Of a DNA stretch of 64,000 nucleotides, positions 55,016 to 64,000 are shown one piece after another. Origin of the DNA: Aeromonas taiwanensis. GTDB lineage: Bacteria; Pseudomonadota; Gammaproteobacteria; Enterobacterales; Aeromonadaceae. The stretch spans positions 62,001 through 126,000 of the forward strand of contig NZ_CDDD01000013.1 of assembly GCF_000820165.1 (NCBI RefSeq). Direction: 5' to 3'. Under the pieces are notes generated by a model. The model saw only the letters and a program-made list of their open reading frames with translations. It ran no database searches and was not told the DNA's origin. The translations under genes and the position numbers were made by a program. Each line of letters begins with the position of its first letter. Position 1 is the stretch's first letter.

Positions 55016-55261
55016 TCATTCTGGTTGATAATCGTCCGTATAAGTCTTACTTAAATGAGTCTTGTGTACGACGTTGACGCTCTCGTGCAATTCGCTGTAG
55101 ACCAGCACGGCGATGCCTTGCTGTAATTGCTGACGGACCGCTTCGACCTTGTCGGCCAGGCTGACATCCTGCTCGCCGTATTCGGTGCCTTCTTGCAGGA
55201 CAAAGTGCTCGAGCAGGTTGGTGAGGGTCTCGGGATCCAGTTCTTGCCAGGGGATAATCAT
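55016..55261 (-). CDS. yheU: UPF0270 family protein YheU
   Basis: The 81-residue protein begins [30 protein letters not shown], the UPF0270/YheU signature. Function unknown. The start at 55261 matches the family; the longer frame is not family-like. The same relative order yheT-yheU-prkB occurs in E. coli, but here a GGDEF gene is inserted on the opposite strand between yheU and yheT. Confidence 0.92.
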   Translation of the reverse strand: MIIPWQELDPETLTNLLEHFVLQEGTEYGEQDVSLADKVEAVRQQLQQGIAVLVYSELHESVNVVHKTHLSKTYTDDYQPE

Positions 55262-55350
55262 GGTTTCATCTTCAATCAGTGGGGTGTGGGTATTGTCGGT
55301 GCCAGTCCGGCAAGTGCAAGAAGTTTGTCTTGTGCCGTTCGAGGGGTTAC

Positions 55351-56502
55351 ATGAATTCAACTGATGCTCGTCGCCCTTCCGGGCAGCTCACCCAGCACCT
55401 GCTCGATGCCCGTCGGCAGGCTCTGGACTCCGGACTTCGCTGGTTCTGGGCCATCAATCTGATCGCTATCCTGTTCCTGCTGGCGCGCTTCTATATCTAT
55501 CAGGATGCGCACCTGGTGCTCAATGACCTCTTGCCTTGGTCCTACAAGTGGCAGCTCATCGCCATGGCCGGCGTCTGTCTGCTGCTGCCTATCGGATGGC
55601 GCTGGCTCTCCCGTCAGCCCCGTGCCCTCTGGCAGGTCTCCCTGCTGGTTTGCGGCCTCTTCTGGGGACTGGCTTGGGCCTTGGTAGGCTATACCATCTC
55701 GATCGTCGATCTGAAGGGCGGTTTCAGCTTCATTTTCAACATGGTCAGCCTGTTGTTACTGACCGGTCTCATCGCGACTTATTCTGATGTACGGCTGTTC
55801 TATGCCCTGGTGTGTGCCCCTCTGCTGTTCTTGCTGTTAAGGGCTTGCTGGAGCCCTTCTCCATTTGTCATGGTCAATATCATGGTGGTCGGGGTTCTGC
55901 TGGTCGTGCTGGAGACGGGGCGACGCATGCTCAACGGCTGGTTCGAGCTGGCCGTGTCGAGGGAGTATGACAACCTGATGCTGGCGCACAAGATGAATGC
56001 CATGGCCCATCGGGATCCCCTGACCGGCCTGGCCAACCGTCGTCATTTCGATCAGGCGTGCAAGCGTGCCATCGCGCAGGGCACGACCCTGGAACTGCCG
56101 CTCACTGTGATCCTGCTCGATGTGGACTTCTTCAAACGCTACAACGATCGCTATGGCCATCAGGCAGGAGACGAGTGCCTGATCCTGGTGGCCGAGTGCC
56201 TGGAGGAGAGCGTGCGCGAACCCGGCGATCTGGTGGCCCGCTACGGTGGGGAGGAGTTCGTGGTACTGCTGCAGGAGACGGATCTGGCGGGGGGGAAGGA
56301 GGTGGCCGAGCGCATTCGCGCCACCCTGGCCGCCCGGGCCCTGCCCCATGAAGACTCCGATGTCGCCCCCCACCTCACCCTGAGCCAGGGGATTGCCCAG
56401 TGGCGTCCGGGAGAGAGCCTGGTGATGCTGCTCGAACGGGTGGATGGCGCTCTTTATCAGACCAAGGAAGAGGGGCGCGACGGCTACCGGGTCGCGTCCT
56501 GA
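55351..56502 (+). CDS. Membrane GGDEF-domain protein (putative diguanylate cyclase)
   Basis: The 383-residue protein has about six N-terminal membrane helices (to roughly residue 200, like 7TM/MASE-type sensory regions) and a C-terminal GGDEF domain with [10 protein letters not shown] and the active-site GGEEF at 299-303. The usual inhibitory RxxD motif five residues before GGEEF is not intact here (it reads REPGD), so product inhibition may be weak. It could make cyclic di-GMP. It overlaps the convergent yheT gene by 19 bases at their 3' ends. Confidence 0.88.
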   Translation: MNSTDARRPSGQLTQHLLDARRQALDSGLRWFWAINLIAILFLLARFYIYQDAHLVLNDLLPWSYKWQLIAMAGVCLLLPIGWRWLSRQPRALWQVSLLVCGLFWGLAWALVGYTISIVDLKGGFSFIFNMVSLLLLTGLIATYSDVRLFYALVCAPLLFLLLRACWSPSPFVMVNIMVVGVLLVVLETGRRMLNGWFELAVSREYDNLMLAHKMNAMAHRDPLTGLANRRHFDQACKRAIAQGTTLELPLTVILLDVDFFKRYNDRYGHQAGDECLILVAECLEESVREPGDLVARYGGEEFVVLLQETDLAGGKEVAERIRATLAARALPHEDSDVAPHLTLSQGIAQWRPGESLVMLLERVDGALYQTKEEGRDGYRVAS

Positions 56503-57467
56503 GCCTGCTCCCGCAGCCACTGGCTGATGCGCTCATCCAGCCAGAAGCGGGGACGCCAGGGGGAACCGTGCAGGAAGCCCACGTGGCCCCCCCGCCGGCT
56601 CAACTCGTAGCGCACCTGAGGTGAGAGCTGCTCCGGCGTCGGGATCACGGCGCCGGTCATGAAGGGGTCGTCGGCGGCGTGAATGACCAGGGTCGGGATG
56701 GGGATGCGAGCCAGCAGGCCCAGGCCGGAGCAGGTCTGGTAGTAGTGATCGGCGCTGTCGAAACCATGGAGCGGGGCCGTCACCTGCTCGTCGAAGTCGC
56801 GCAGGGTGGCGATGCGTGCTACCTGCGCCGGTTGCCAGCGTGCCCGGGCTGCCTCCTGATGCCGGATCTTGCTCTGCAGATTGGCCCGCATGGTGCGCAG
56901 CAGATAGCTCTGATAGACCCGTGAGAACCCCTGGTTGACCCGATCGGCACAGCTCGCCAGCTGCAGTGGTGCCGAAATCACCACAGCCGCTTTCAGCTCG
57001 GTTGGGCAGGCCCGTGCCAGCAGGTTGACCAGCATATTGCCCCCCAGGGAATAACCGATGGCAATGAGGGGCTTGCCGGGGAAGCGCCGACCCAGCTCGG
57101 CAATCACGGCCTGGGCATCTTCGATGGCGCCGGAGTGATAGGCCCGCAGCAGCCGGTTCGGCTCGCCGCTGCACCCCCGAAAATGCATCAGCACCGCCTC
57201 CTGCCCCTGCTGCTGCAGATGGGCGAACAGCCCCTTGGCATAGTGGGAGTGAATGCTCCCCTCCAGGCCGTGGAACAACACGATAAGCGGTTGCTCGTCC
57301 CGGTGTGACCCTGTGCTCCAGGCGAGATCGACGAAGTCGCCATCCGGCAGCTCGAAGCGCTCCTGGGTGAAGCGGGCCGGGGCGCGGCGCAGCCACTTGG
57401 GTAGTATGGTTTGCAGATGGGGATTACGGGCCCACCAGGGGGCGTGGAAGTGGCTTTCTGTCAGCAT
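56484..57467 (-). CDS. yheT: Alpha/beta hydrolase YheT
   Basis: The 327-residue protein matches the YheT/EMB8 hydrolase family, with nucleophile Ser140 in GYSLGGN, FHGLEGS near the oxyanion region, and HAADDPFM and GGHVGF near the acid and His positions. Substrate unknown. It overlaps the GGDEF gene's 3' end by 19 bases, so the two convergent genes share a terminus. Confidence 0.92.
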   Translation of the reverse strand: MLTESHFHAPWWARNPHLQTILPKWLRRAPARFTQERFELPDGDFVDLAWSTGSHRDEQPLIVLFHGLEGSIHSHYAKGLFAHLQQQGQEAVLMHFRGCSGEPNRLLRAYHSGAIEDAQAVIAELGRRFPGKPLIAIGYSLGGNMLVNLLARACPTELKAAVVISAPLQLASCADRVNQGFSRVYQSYLLRTMRANLQSKIRHQEAARARWQPAQVARIATLRDFDEQVTAPLHGFDSADHYYQTCSGLGLLARIPIPTLVIHAADDPFMTGAVIPTPEQLSPQVRYELSRRGGHVGFLHGSPWRPRFWLDERISQWLREQAQDATR

Positions 57468-57527
57468 GCAACGGCTCGGGGCAGCAGGGAAGGGGAAGCG
57501 GCGGCGAGCCAGGGGCTCGCCGCGGTG

Positions 57528-58427
57528 TCAGGCGGGCAGGCGATCGTGGTGCTCGGCACCGCGCAGCATCGCCTGGATCAGTTCGTTGGCCTCAAACTTG
57601 GTGAGCGCCTCGTGGGCCCCGACCTGATGGGCCCGCTCCACGCTGATCTCGCTGGAGAGGGAGGTGTGCAGGATGATGTAAGCCTCCGCCAGCCTGGGGT
57701 CACTCTGTACCTCGAAGGCCAGCTCGTACCCGTCCAGCCCCGGCATCTCGATATCGCTCACCAGGATGTCGATCCGCCTGCCCTGGGCGACGTTGGCCTG
57801 CATCAGGGCCAGGGCGTCCCGTCCGTTGGTGCAGACCTCGTAGGGGATGTTGATGTAATCCAGCGCCGCCATCAGCTGGCGGCGGGCGACGGAGGAGTCG
57901 TCCACCAGCAGGATCCGCATCGGCTTGAGCCGCTCGCGCTGCACATCGGTCAGCACGGGATAGAGGTGGCTGGGATCGTCCGGATAGACCCGCGACAGGA
58001 TGAGTTCCACGTCCAGCAGCTGGATCAGCTGCTCTCCCACCCGGGTCACGCCGGTGACGAACACGTTCTGTCCTAGGGAGGGGGGCGGCGGCTCGATGTC
58101 ACGCCAGTTGCACTCGGTGATCTTGTCGATGCCCCGCACCAGGAAACCCACCAGGGTGCGGCGGCAATCGGTGATGATGATGAAGCAGTTGGGCATCTCC
58201 TCCCTGGTGATGGGGCGATAGCCCACCGCCATCGCCATGTCGATCACGGGGATGGTGGTGCCCCGCATGCTGGCCGCTCCGAGCACGGTCGGATGAGACT
58301 GCGGCAGGGCGGTGAGCTGGGTGTAGGGCACTATCTCCTTCACCTTGAGCGTGCCGATGGCGAAGGATTGTCTGGCAGAGAGGTGGAACAGCAACATGCC
58401 CTGGGATTGGTTGGCCTTGCTCGTCAT
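57528..58427 (-). CDS. cheV: Chemotaxis coupling/receiver protein CheV
   Basis: CheV joins a CheW-like adaptor (about 20-160) to a CheY-like receiver with phospho-acceptor Asp225 (LVSDIEMPGLDGYE). Such 299-residue proteins couple receptors to CheA and give phosphorylation-dependent feedback. It is a single chemotaxis gene here, away from the main che cluster, which is usual for cheV. Partner receptors are not in the window. Confidence 0.95.
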   Translation of the reverse strand: MTSKANQSQGMLLFHLSARQSFAIGTLKVKEIVPYTQLTALPQSHPTVLGAASMRGTTIPVIDMAMAVGYRPITREEMPNCFIIITDCRRTLVGFLVRGIDKITECNWRDIEPPPPSLGQNVFVTGVTRVGEQLIQLLDVELILSRVYPDDPSHLYPVLTDVQRERLKPMRILLVDDSSVARRQLMAALDYINIPYEVCTNGRDALALMQANVAQGRRIDILVSDIEMPGLDGYELAFEVQSDPRLAEAYIILHTSLSSEISVERAHQVGAHEALTKFEANELIQAMLRGAEHHDRLPA

Positions 58428-58566
58428 GGCGGATGTCCTGTTGATCTAGTCGGTGACGGTCAATCTGGTGTTCAGCATAGAGGATGGTGACATGGATGAC
58501 TTCTCTGTTATTAACGGCGGCGCACCGTAAAACTGGATCCCTTTTCCCATCATTTTGTCGCCCCGT

Positions 58567-59253
58567 TTATCGGGAGGCGGACTGCTGTGCGTCCTGGTCG
58601 TGCCCCAGCCAGCGCCGGGAGGCATCGGCCAGCGCCGCCTCGTCCCGGTAACCCAGCCTGGCCACGACCTGGGCCGGAGTGCTGCCGCTTCTGAGCAGGC
58701 GAATCCCCTGCAACAACTGCCACTGGGCAAGCAGGCTCTCTGCATCCAGGTTATCCGGTTGCCGCTCGGCCAGCAGGGCCTGCCAGGCGGCCAGACTGCC
58801 CGGTTGCCGGGTCGCCAGCGCCTGCCAGGCGTCTTGCAACAGCTGATCCCCTTGCGGCGTGATGGTGCAACCCTGCAACTCGTCCCCCAGGATCTGCAGC
58901 CGCTGGCCATAGGGGCCTTGCCACTCTCTGGGCCGCGACCAGTGGGCCAGGTTCTCCAGCAGCGCATCCATCAGCGGACTTGCCTGCAGCCAGCCGGCCT
59001 GAGCCGGTTGGGGCACCCGCACCGAGCAGGCCAGCAGATCGTACTGGCAGCCCGCCAGGGGGGTGAAGGCGGCGAGGGCATCGGCACAGAGCCAGAAGTA
59101 ATTCCCCTCCGTCAACAACAGCTCATGGGCGCCCAGCCTCAGCAGTGCCGCTCCCCGGGTGACGCGCAGCAGCTGGCCCATGGGAGAGCGCTTGCGGGGG
59201 CCGACCTGGAGGGTGGGAGTGGAAAAATGCTGATATTCGATAGCGTGATGCAT
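58567..59253 (-). CDS. AraC-like regulator with short, partly degenerate HTH region
   Basis: The 228-residue protein has a cupin-like N-terminal sensing domain (RVTRGAALLRLGAHELLLTEGNYFWL) and a C-terminal part in which only the second AraC helix-turn-helix is recognisable (RSGSTPAQVVARLGYRDEAALADASRRWLG). The first HTH is not obvious and the protein is shorter than typical AraC members. The start at 59253 (MHHAIEYQHF) is divergent from yheV, with about 40 bases between. Targets unknown. Confidence 0.75.
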   Translation of the reverse strand: MHHAIEYQHFSTPTLQVGPRKRSPMGQLLRVTRGAALLRLGAHELLLTEGNYFWLCADALAAFTPLAGCQYDLLACSVRVPQPAQAGWLQASPLMDALLENLAHWSRPREWQGPYGQRLQILGDELQGCTITPQGDQLLQDAWQALATRQPGSLAAWQALLAERQPDNLDAESLLAQWQLLQGIRLLRSGSTPAQVVARLGYRDEAALADASRRWLGHDQDAQQSASR

Positions 59254-59292
59254 GTAAAAACCCTGATATGATGCTGCCTGGAGGTAACAAAA

Positions 59293-59499
59293 ATGGAAAC
59301 CAGGCGTAAAAAACGCTTCATTGCCGGTGCGGTTTGCCCGGCGTGCGGCAAGATGGACACCATGATGCTGTATATGGAGCATGGAGTCGAGAAGGTGACC
59401 TGCGTCGACTGCGGGGACACTCAGGTGCAGACCCAGGCCGAGGTGGACAAGGCGACCCGGGAGGCTGAACAGGTCATAGGGGTGTTTCGTCCCGAGTGA
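59293..59499 (+). CDS. yheV: YheV-family putative zinc-ribbon protein (DUF2387)
   Basis: The 68-residue protein begins METRRKKRFIAGAVCPACGKMD and has a second CVDCG pair, giving a zinc-ribbon-like CxxC...CxxC arrangement. It resembles E. coli YheV, whose gene also lies near slyD. Function unknown. A GGAGG site precedes the ATG. Confidence 0.9.
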   Translation: METRRKKRFIAGAVCPACGKMDTMMLYMEHGVEKVTCVDCGDTQVQTQAEVDKATREAEQVIGVFRPE

Positions 59500-59705
59500 G
59501 AACGAGCGGCCCGGTGAAGGGGCAGGGGAGGTTCCGGTGACAGCCGGGGCCATCTCTCGCTCCCGCAGCCGTTTTTGTCCGGCGCGGGACAGGCGTCTCT
59601 CCGGATTGCCGACTTTTTCAGCATGAGGGGGCGGGGCTGATCATATGCTTGGCCACCTTTTTGAGGTATTCTGGGGCCGTTTTTTCTATCCGCAGGATCC
59701 CTGAC

Positions 59706-60338
59706 ATGAAAGTAGCTCCCCTGAGCGTGGTTACGCTGGAATACACGGTCACCGACGAACACGGTGAAGTCATCGACACCACAGTCGGCAAAGAGCCGCT
59801 GGTGTATCTGCACGGTACCCGTTACCTGGTCTCCGGCCTCGAAGCCGAGCTGGAAGGTCGCAGCGTGGGCGAGGCCTTCGACGTCACCCTGACGCCGAAC
59901 CAGGCCTACGGCGAGTACGACGAGAACCTGGTGCAGGAAGTGCCCGGCGAGTTGTTCGATGGCATGGAAGTGTCTGAAGGGGATACTTTTGTGGCCGAGA
60001 CCGACGATGGCCACCGTCCGGTGACCGTCATCGAGGTGTCCGAAGAGTTCGTCAAGGTGGATGGCAACCATCCCCTGGCCGGCGTGACCCTGGGCTTCAA
60101 GGTCGAGATCAAGGACGTGCGTGCCGCGACCGCCGAAGAGCTGGCCCACGGCCATGTGCACGGTGCCGGTGGCTGCGGTCACGATCATGGCCATGATCAC
60201 GGTCACGACCACGATCACGACCATGGCGGTTGCTGTGGTGGTCACGGTCACGCCCATGCTCACGATCACGGCGACGACCATGGTCACGGCGGCTGCTGCG
60301 GTGGTGGCGGTTGCGGTGGCAAGGGCCATCAGCACTGA
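59706..60338 (+). CDS. slyD: SlyD, FKBP-type isomerase, chaperone and nickel metallochaperone
   Basis: SlyD is a peptidyl-prolyl isomerase with a nickel-binding tail that supplies hydrogenase maturation. The 210-residue protein has the split FKBP domain with an IF (insert-in-flap) domain, followed by a C-terminal tail from about residue 148 with about 20 His and six Cys, which would bind several metal ions. The start at 59706 (MKVAPLSVVT) follows a GATCCCTGAC-type leader. It is followed by a terminator and slyX on the other strand. Confidence 0.96.
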   Translation: MKVAPLSVVTLEYTVTDEHGEVIDTTVGKEPLVYLHGTRYLVSGLEAELEGRSVGEAFDVTLTPNQAYGEYDENLVQEVPGELFDGMEVSEGDTFVAETDDGHRPVTVIEVSEEFVKVDGNHPLAGVTLGFKVEIKDVRAATAEELAHGHVHGAGGCGHDHGHDHGHDHDHDHGGCCGGHGHAHAHDHGDDHGHGGCCGGGGCGGKGHQH

Positions 60339-60356
60339 TCACGGCATGCCCGATGA

Positions 60357-60386
60357 TGAAAAAACCCGCCTGGTGCGGGTTTTTTC
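60357..60386. terminator. Bidirectional terminator between slyD and slyX
   Basis: AAAAAACCCGC pairs with GCGGGTTTTTT, with A and T tracts on both sides. Confidence 0.88.
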
Positions 60387-60398
60387 ATGGCCGTTCGC

Positions 60399-60614
60399 TC
60401 AGTAGTGCGGGGGCGGGGTCTCTTCGGCCATGCTGGCGATCTGGCTCGGCTGCACGCTCTGCAGCTTCTCCACCAGCAGATGGATCTGGTGCTTGAGCCG
60501 ATCCAGCTCGCGGCCCTGGGTGGTGACTTCGTCGTTGAGCTGCTCCACCGTGTATTCGGCATAGGCGAGGCGGCTTTCCAGGGTTTCGAGGCGATCGTTT
60601 AATGACTGACTCAT
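60399..60614 (-). CDS. slyX: SlyX family protein
   Basis: The 71-residue protein is a coiled-coil SlyX homologue (RLETLESRLAYAEYTVEQLNDEV, C-terminal PPPHY). Its function is not established. The ATG at 60614 gives the family length; the open frame upstream overlaps the WD40 lipoprotein gene and is not used. It is 14 bases downstream of that gene. Confidence 0.93.
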   Translation of the reverse strand: MSQSLNDRLETLESRLAYAEYTVEQLNDEVTTQGRELDRLKHQIHLLVEKLQSVQPSQIASMAEETPPPHY

Positions 60615-60628
60615 GGGCCTTTTGGTCC

Positions 60629-61597
60629 TTACTTGATTGTCCAGGTTTCGGCCAGGCCGCTTGAGCTGGCGCTGACGAGGTGGCCATTGTCGCGCAAAGC
60701 CACGCCATAGACCACAGCACTCGGCGGTTTCACCTTGGGATGGGGCGAGACGCGCCAGCTCTGCAGCTGGCTGCCGTCGCTCACCTGCCACAGGGCGAGC
60801 TGGCGGGAAGGGGAGCCGGTGACGAGCCATTTGTCGTCATTGACGAAGCGGGCACTGGTGTAGACCTCGAAGCGATGGTCGAACTGCAGCCGGCTCTGCT
60901 CCTTGCCGGTTTTGAGATCCCAGATGCTGGCCTGGCGGCTGTCGGCGGTGAAGGCGAAACGCCCCGCCGGATCCAGCCTGGCCATCACCACCCGCCCGGC
61001 GTGATTGAAGCGCCACACCACCTGGCCCGTGCGGGTATCCCACAGGTAGGCGCTGTAGTCGTTGCCGCCGGTGAGGGCGTAGCGGCCGTTGGCGGAGAGA
61101 TCCACCGTATTGACCTGTTCGGTGTGGCCGAGGAACTGCAGCCGGCGACCGGTCCGGGTGTCCACCAGCTCCGCCTTGCCGTCTTCCCGGCCGATCAGCA
61201 CCATGCGCCCGTCGGCGGAGATGGCCGCGTCGCGCAGGCTGGATTCGGGCAGGGAGTAGTAGCCCTGGGAGCGGCCATCCTGCAGGCGCCAGATGGCAAA
61301 GGTATGCTGGCTGGCGGTGATGGCGTGGCTGTCGTCGGGGGAGAAACGGGTCAGGGTGACGAACTCCGCCTGGTCGTCGCTCTGGCGCCAGCGCCAGCGC
61401 TCCTTGCCCTGTTCCAGATCCCACACCACAGTGCCCTGACCCAGGCTGGAGACGATGGCCTGCTTGCCGGAGCTCGCGAGATCCGCGCTCAGCAGACCCT
61501 GTTCGGCGAGGCGGATCTGCTGGCCGGGAAGGGCGCTCTGTTCGCACCCCGTCAGCATCAGGCAAATACCGATGAGATAAATGGCACTTTTGATCAT
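60629..61597 (-). CDS. WD40-repeat lipoprotein
   Basis: The 322-residue precursor has a lipobox LTGC with Cys18 and about six to seven WD40-like repeats (recurring GxxxxVWDLxxGK and WDTRTGQVVW-type stretches), predicting a beta propeller in the periplasm or on the outer membrane. Function unknown. It separates slyX from the divergent fkpA gene. Confidence 0.85.
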   Translation of the reverse strand: MIKSAIYLIGICLMLTGCEQSALPGQQIRLAEQGLLSADLASSGKQAIVSSLGQGTVVWDLEQGKERWRWRQSDDQAEFVTLTRFSPDDSHAITASQHTFAIWRLQDGRSQGYYSLPESSLRDAAISADGRMVLIGREDGKAELVDTRTGRRLQFLGHTEQVNTVDLSANGRYALTGGNDYSAYLWDTRTGQVVWRFNHAGRVVMARLDPAGRFAFTADSRQASIWDLKTGKEQSRLQFDHRFEVYTSARFVNDDKWLVTGSPSRQLALWQVSDGSQLQSWRVSPHPKVKPPSAVVYGVALRDNGHLVSASSSGLAETWTIK

Positions 61598-61716
61598 TTT
61601 TCCTGTCTCATGCTTTCGTTACCCGCGATCACGGCGTTAGTATAAGGCGCTTATCACGATAAACCTCTCATTTCACGAAGGAACCGAGAGCGGTATTTAG
61701 CGTTTTGGAGAAACTG

Positions 61717-62520
61717 ATGAACAATTTTCTGAAGGTGTCCCTGTTGGCTGCGGCAGTTGCCGTCGGCCTGACTGCTTGCCAAAAAGATGAGAAACCTGCT
61801 GCCAACACCGAAGTGAAGGCAGAAGCCAGCAAGCCGGCAGAGGCCACCAAGGCAGAGGCCAAGAGCTTTGAAGAGCAATCCGGCTATGCGATCGGCCTCT
61901 CCATGGGTCGTTATATCGCCAATACCCTGGAGCGCCAGCAAGAACTCGGCATCAAGCTGGACAACACCGTCATCCTGCAAGGGGTGACCGACGGTCTGGG
62001 CAAGAAGGCCAGCATGACCGACGAAGAGATCCAGAAGGTTCTGCAGGAATACGATGCCAAGATCAACGAGCTGACCAAGGCCAAGGCCGACAAGGATGCA
62101 GTTGACAACCTGAAGAAGGGCGAGACCTTCCTGGCTGACAACGCCAAGAAAGAGGGCGTGAAGAGCACCGAATCCGGCCTGCAATACCAGGTCGAGAAGA
62201 TGGGTGACGGCGCCAAGCCGAAGGCCACCGACATCGTCAAGGTTCACTACACCGGTACCCTGATCGATGGCACCAAGTTCGACAGCTCCGTCGATCGCGG
62301 CGAGCCGGCCACCTTCCCGCTGAACCAGGTTATCCCGGGCTGGACCGAAGGCGTACAACTGATGCCGGTCGGTTCCAAGTTCAAGTTCTTCCTGCCGTCC
62401 AAGCTGGCCTATGGCGAGCACGGTGCAGGCACCATCCCGGCCAACGCCGTGCTGGTATTTGACGTTGAGCTGCTGGCCATCGAGAAGCCCGCTGCCAACG
62501 GCGACGACGCAAAGAAATAA
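61717..62520 (+). CDS. fkpA: FKBP-type peptidyl-prolyl isomerase FkpA (Mip-like), apparent lipoprotein
   Basis: FkpA is a periplasmic chaperone and isomerase; Legionella Mip is a relative. The 267-residue precursor has an N-terminal signal ending in LTAC with Cys21, so it looks lipid-anchored, unlike the soluble E. coli FkpA. The mature part has the dimerisation helices and a C-terminal FKBP domain (VKVHYTGTLIDGTKFDSS, PGWTEGVQLMPVG, LAYGEHG). The ATG at 61717 follows GGAG at 61705; the upstream ATG at 61705 is rejected. A terminator follows. Confidence 0.93.
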   Translation: MNNFLKVSLLAAAVAVGLTACQKDEKPAANTEVKAEASKPAEATKAEAKSFEEQSGYAIGLSMGRYIANTLERQQELGIKLDNTVILQGVTDGLGKKASMTDEEIQKVLQEYDAKINELTKAKADKDAVDNLKKGETFLADNAKKEGVKSTESGLQYQVEKMGDGAKPKATDIVKVHYTGTLIDGTKFDSSVDRGEPATFPLNQVIPGWTEGVQLMPVGSKFKFFLPSKLAYGEHGAGTIPANAVLVFDVELLAIEKPAANGDDAKK

Positions 62521-62534
62521 GCTGCAATACGATG

Positions 62535-62561
62535 AAAACGGCTCCTCTGGGAGCCGTTTTT
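62535..62561 (+). terminator. Terminator after fkpA
   Basis: AAAACGGCTCC pairs with GGAGCCGTTTT, followed by further T residues. Confidence 0.85.
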
Positions 62562-62667
62562 GCTTGTGGGTCAACACGGGCGATGGGAGAAAGCCGTTAG
62601 TCCGTCTTGAGTCTGTGACGGCTAGACCCCAGAATAGATAACAAAATCAAGCGCAAGGATGGATCTC

Positions 62668-64000
<1,333 letters not shown>

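Noticed and set aside
62521-62667. Possible qrr-type small RNA upstream of luxO
   Set aside because: The gap is short, mostly the fkpA terminator, and lacks the conserved qrr core seen in Vibrio.

Overview
The window is GC-rich, densely coding gammaproteobacterial chromosome and is most likely Aeromonas. This rests on gene content and order, not on a database match. Enteric-type blocks (hflX-hflK-hflC-DUF2065; rplU-rpmA-obgE; lptD-surA-pdxA-rsmA-apaG-apaH; crp/yhfA/prkB/yheU/yheT; yheV/slyD/slyX/fkpA) are mixed with Vibrio-like and Pseudomonas-like traits: HutX/HutZ heme handling, a LuxO regulator, a CrbS-type symporter-kinase, CheV, amgK-murU beside lptD, and a large Serratia/Aeromonas-type ChiA. 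I saw no tRNA, rRNA, CRISPR array, insertion sequence or prophage.

Layout. 1-6.4 kb: end of hflX, hflKC, ispB, ribosomal proteins L21/L27 and ObgE. 6.7-13 kb: YjiH-family membrane protein, a 960-residue HD-GYP sensor protein, a luciferase-like oxidoreductase and a membrane-anchored XRE regulator. 13.1-22.6 kb: the lptD-to-apaH operon on the minus strand, with amgK-murU and djlA divergent from it. 22.6-27.5 kb: a purine permease with a PurR-like operator, a small unknown gene, ettA and a lytic transglycosylase. 27.8-33.2 kb: an envelope-sugar region in which a three-gene plus-strand cassette (polyprenyl-phosphate glycosyltransferase, LAB_N protein, GT39/ArnT-like transferase) faces a minus-strand ugd/UDP-glucuronate 4-epimerase operon. 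A degenerate second copy of the epimerase 3' end lies between them. 33.5-42.5 kb: YitT protein, then a heme-iron regulon (hmuTUV, hutXZ, ChaN, TonB-dependent heme receptor) with three Fur-box-like sites. 42.8-50.5 kb: MFS transporter, CrbS-like hybrid kinase, and chitinase chiA preceded by a well-formed GEMM-I (c-di-GMP-I) riboswitch. 50.6-62.5 kb: rlmA, crp and neighbours, a GGDEF protein, cheV, an AraC-like regulator, slyD, slyX, a WD40 lipoprotein and fkpA. 62.7-64 kb: the start of luxO, running off the window.

How it fits together. Three layers of cyclic-di-GMP biology share the window: a GGDEF protein, an HD-GYP protein and a riboswitch on chitinase. The heme genes form a complete route from outer-membrane receptor to cytosolic heme handling, with the operators arranged divergently. 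The 28-33 kb genes can be read as one pathway, UDP-glucose to UDP-GlcA to UDP-GalA to a lipid-linked sugar to periplasmic transfer. This is the best candidate for an under-described system here, although the sugar and its acceptor are inferred.
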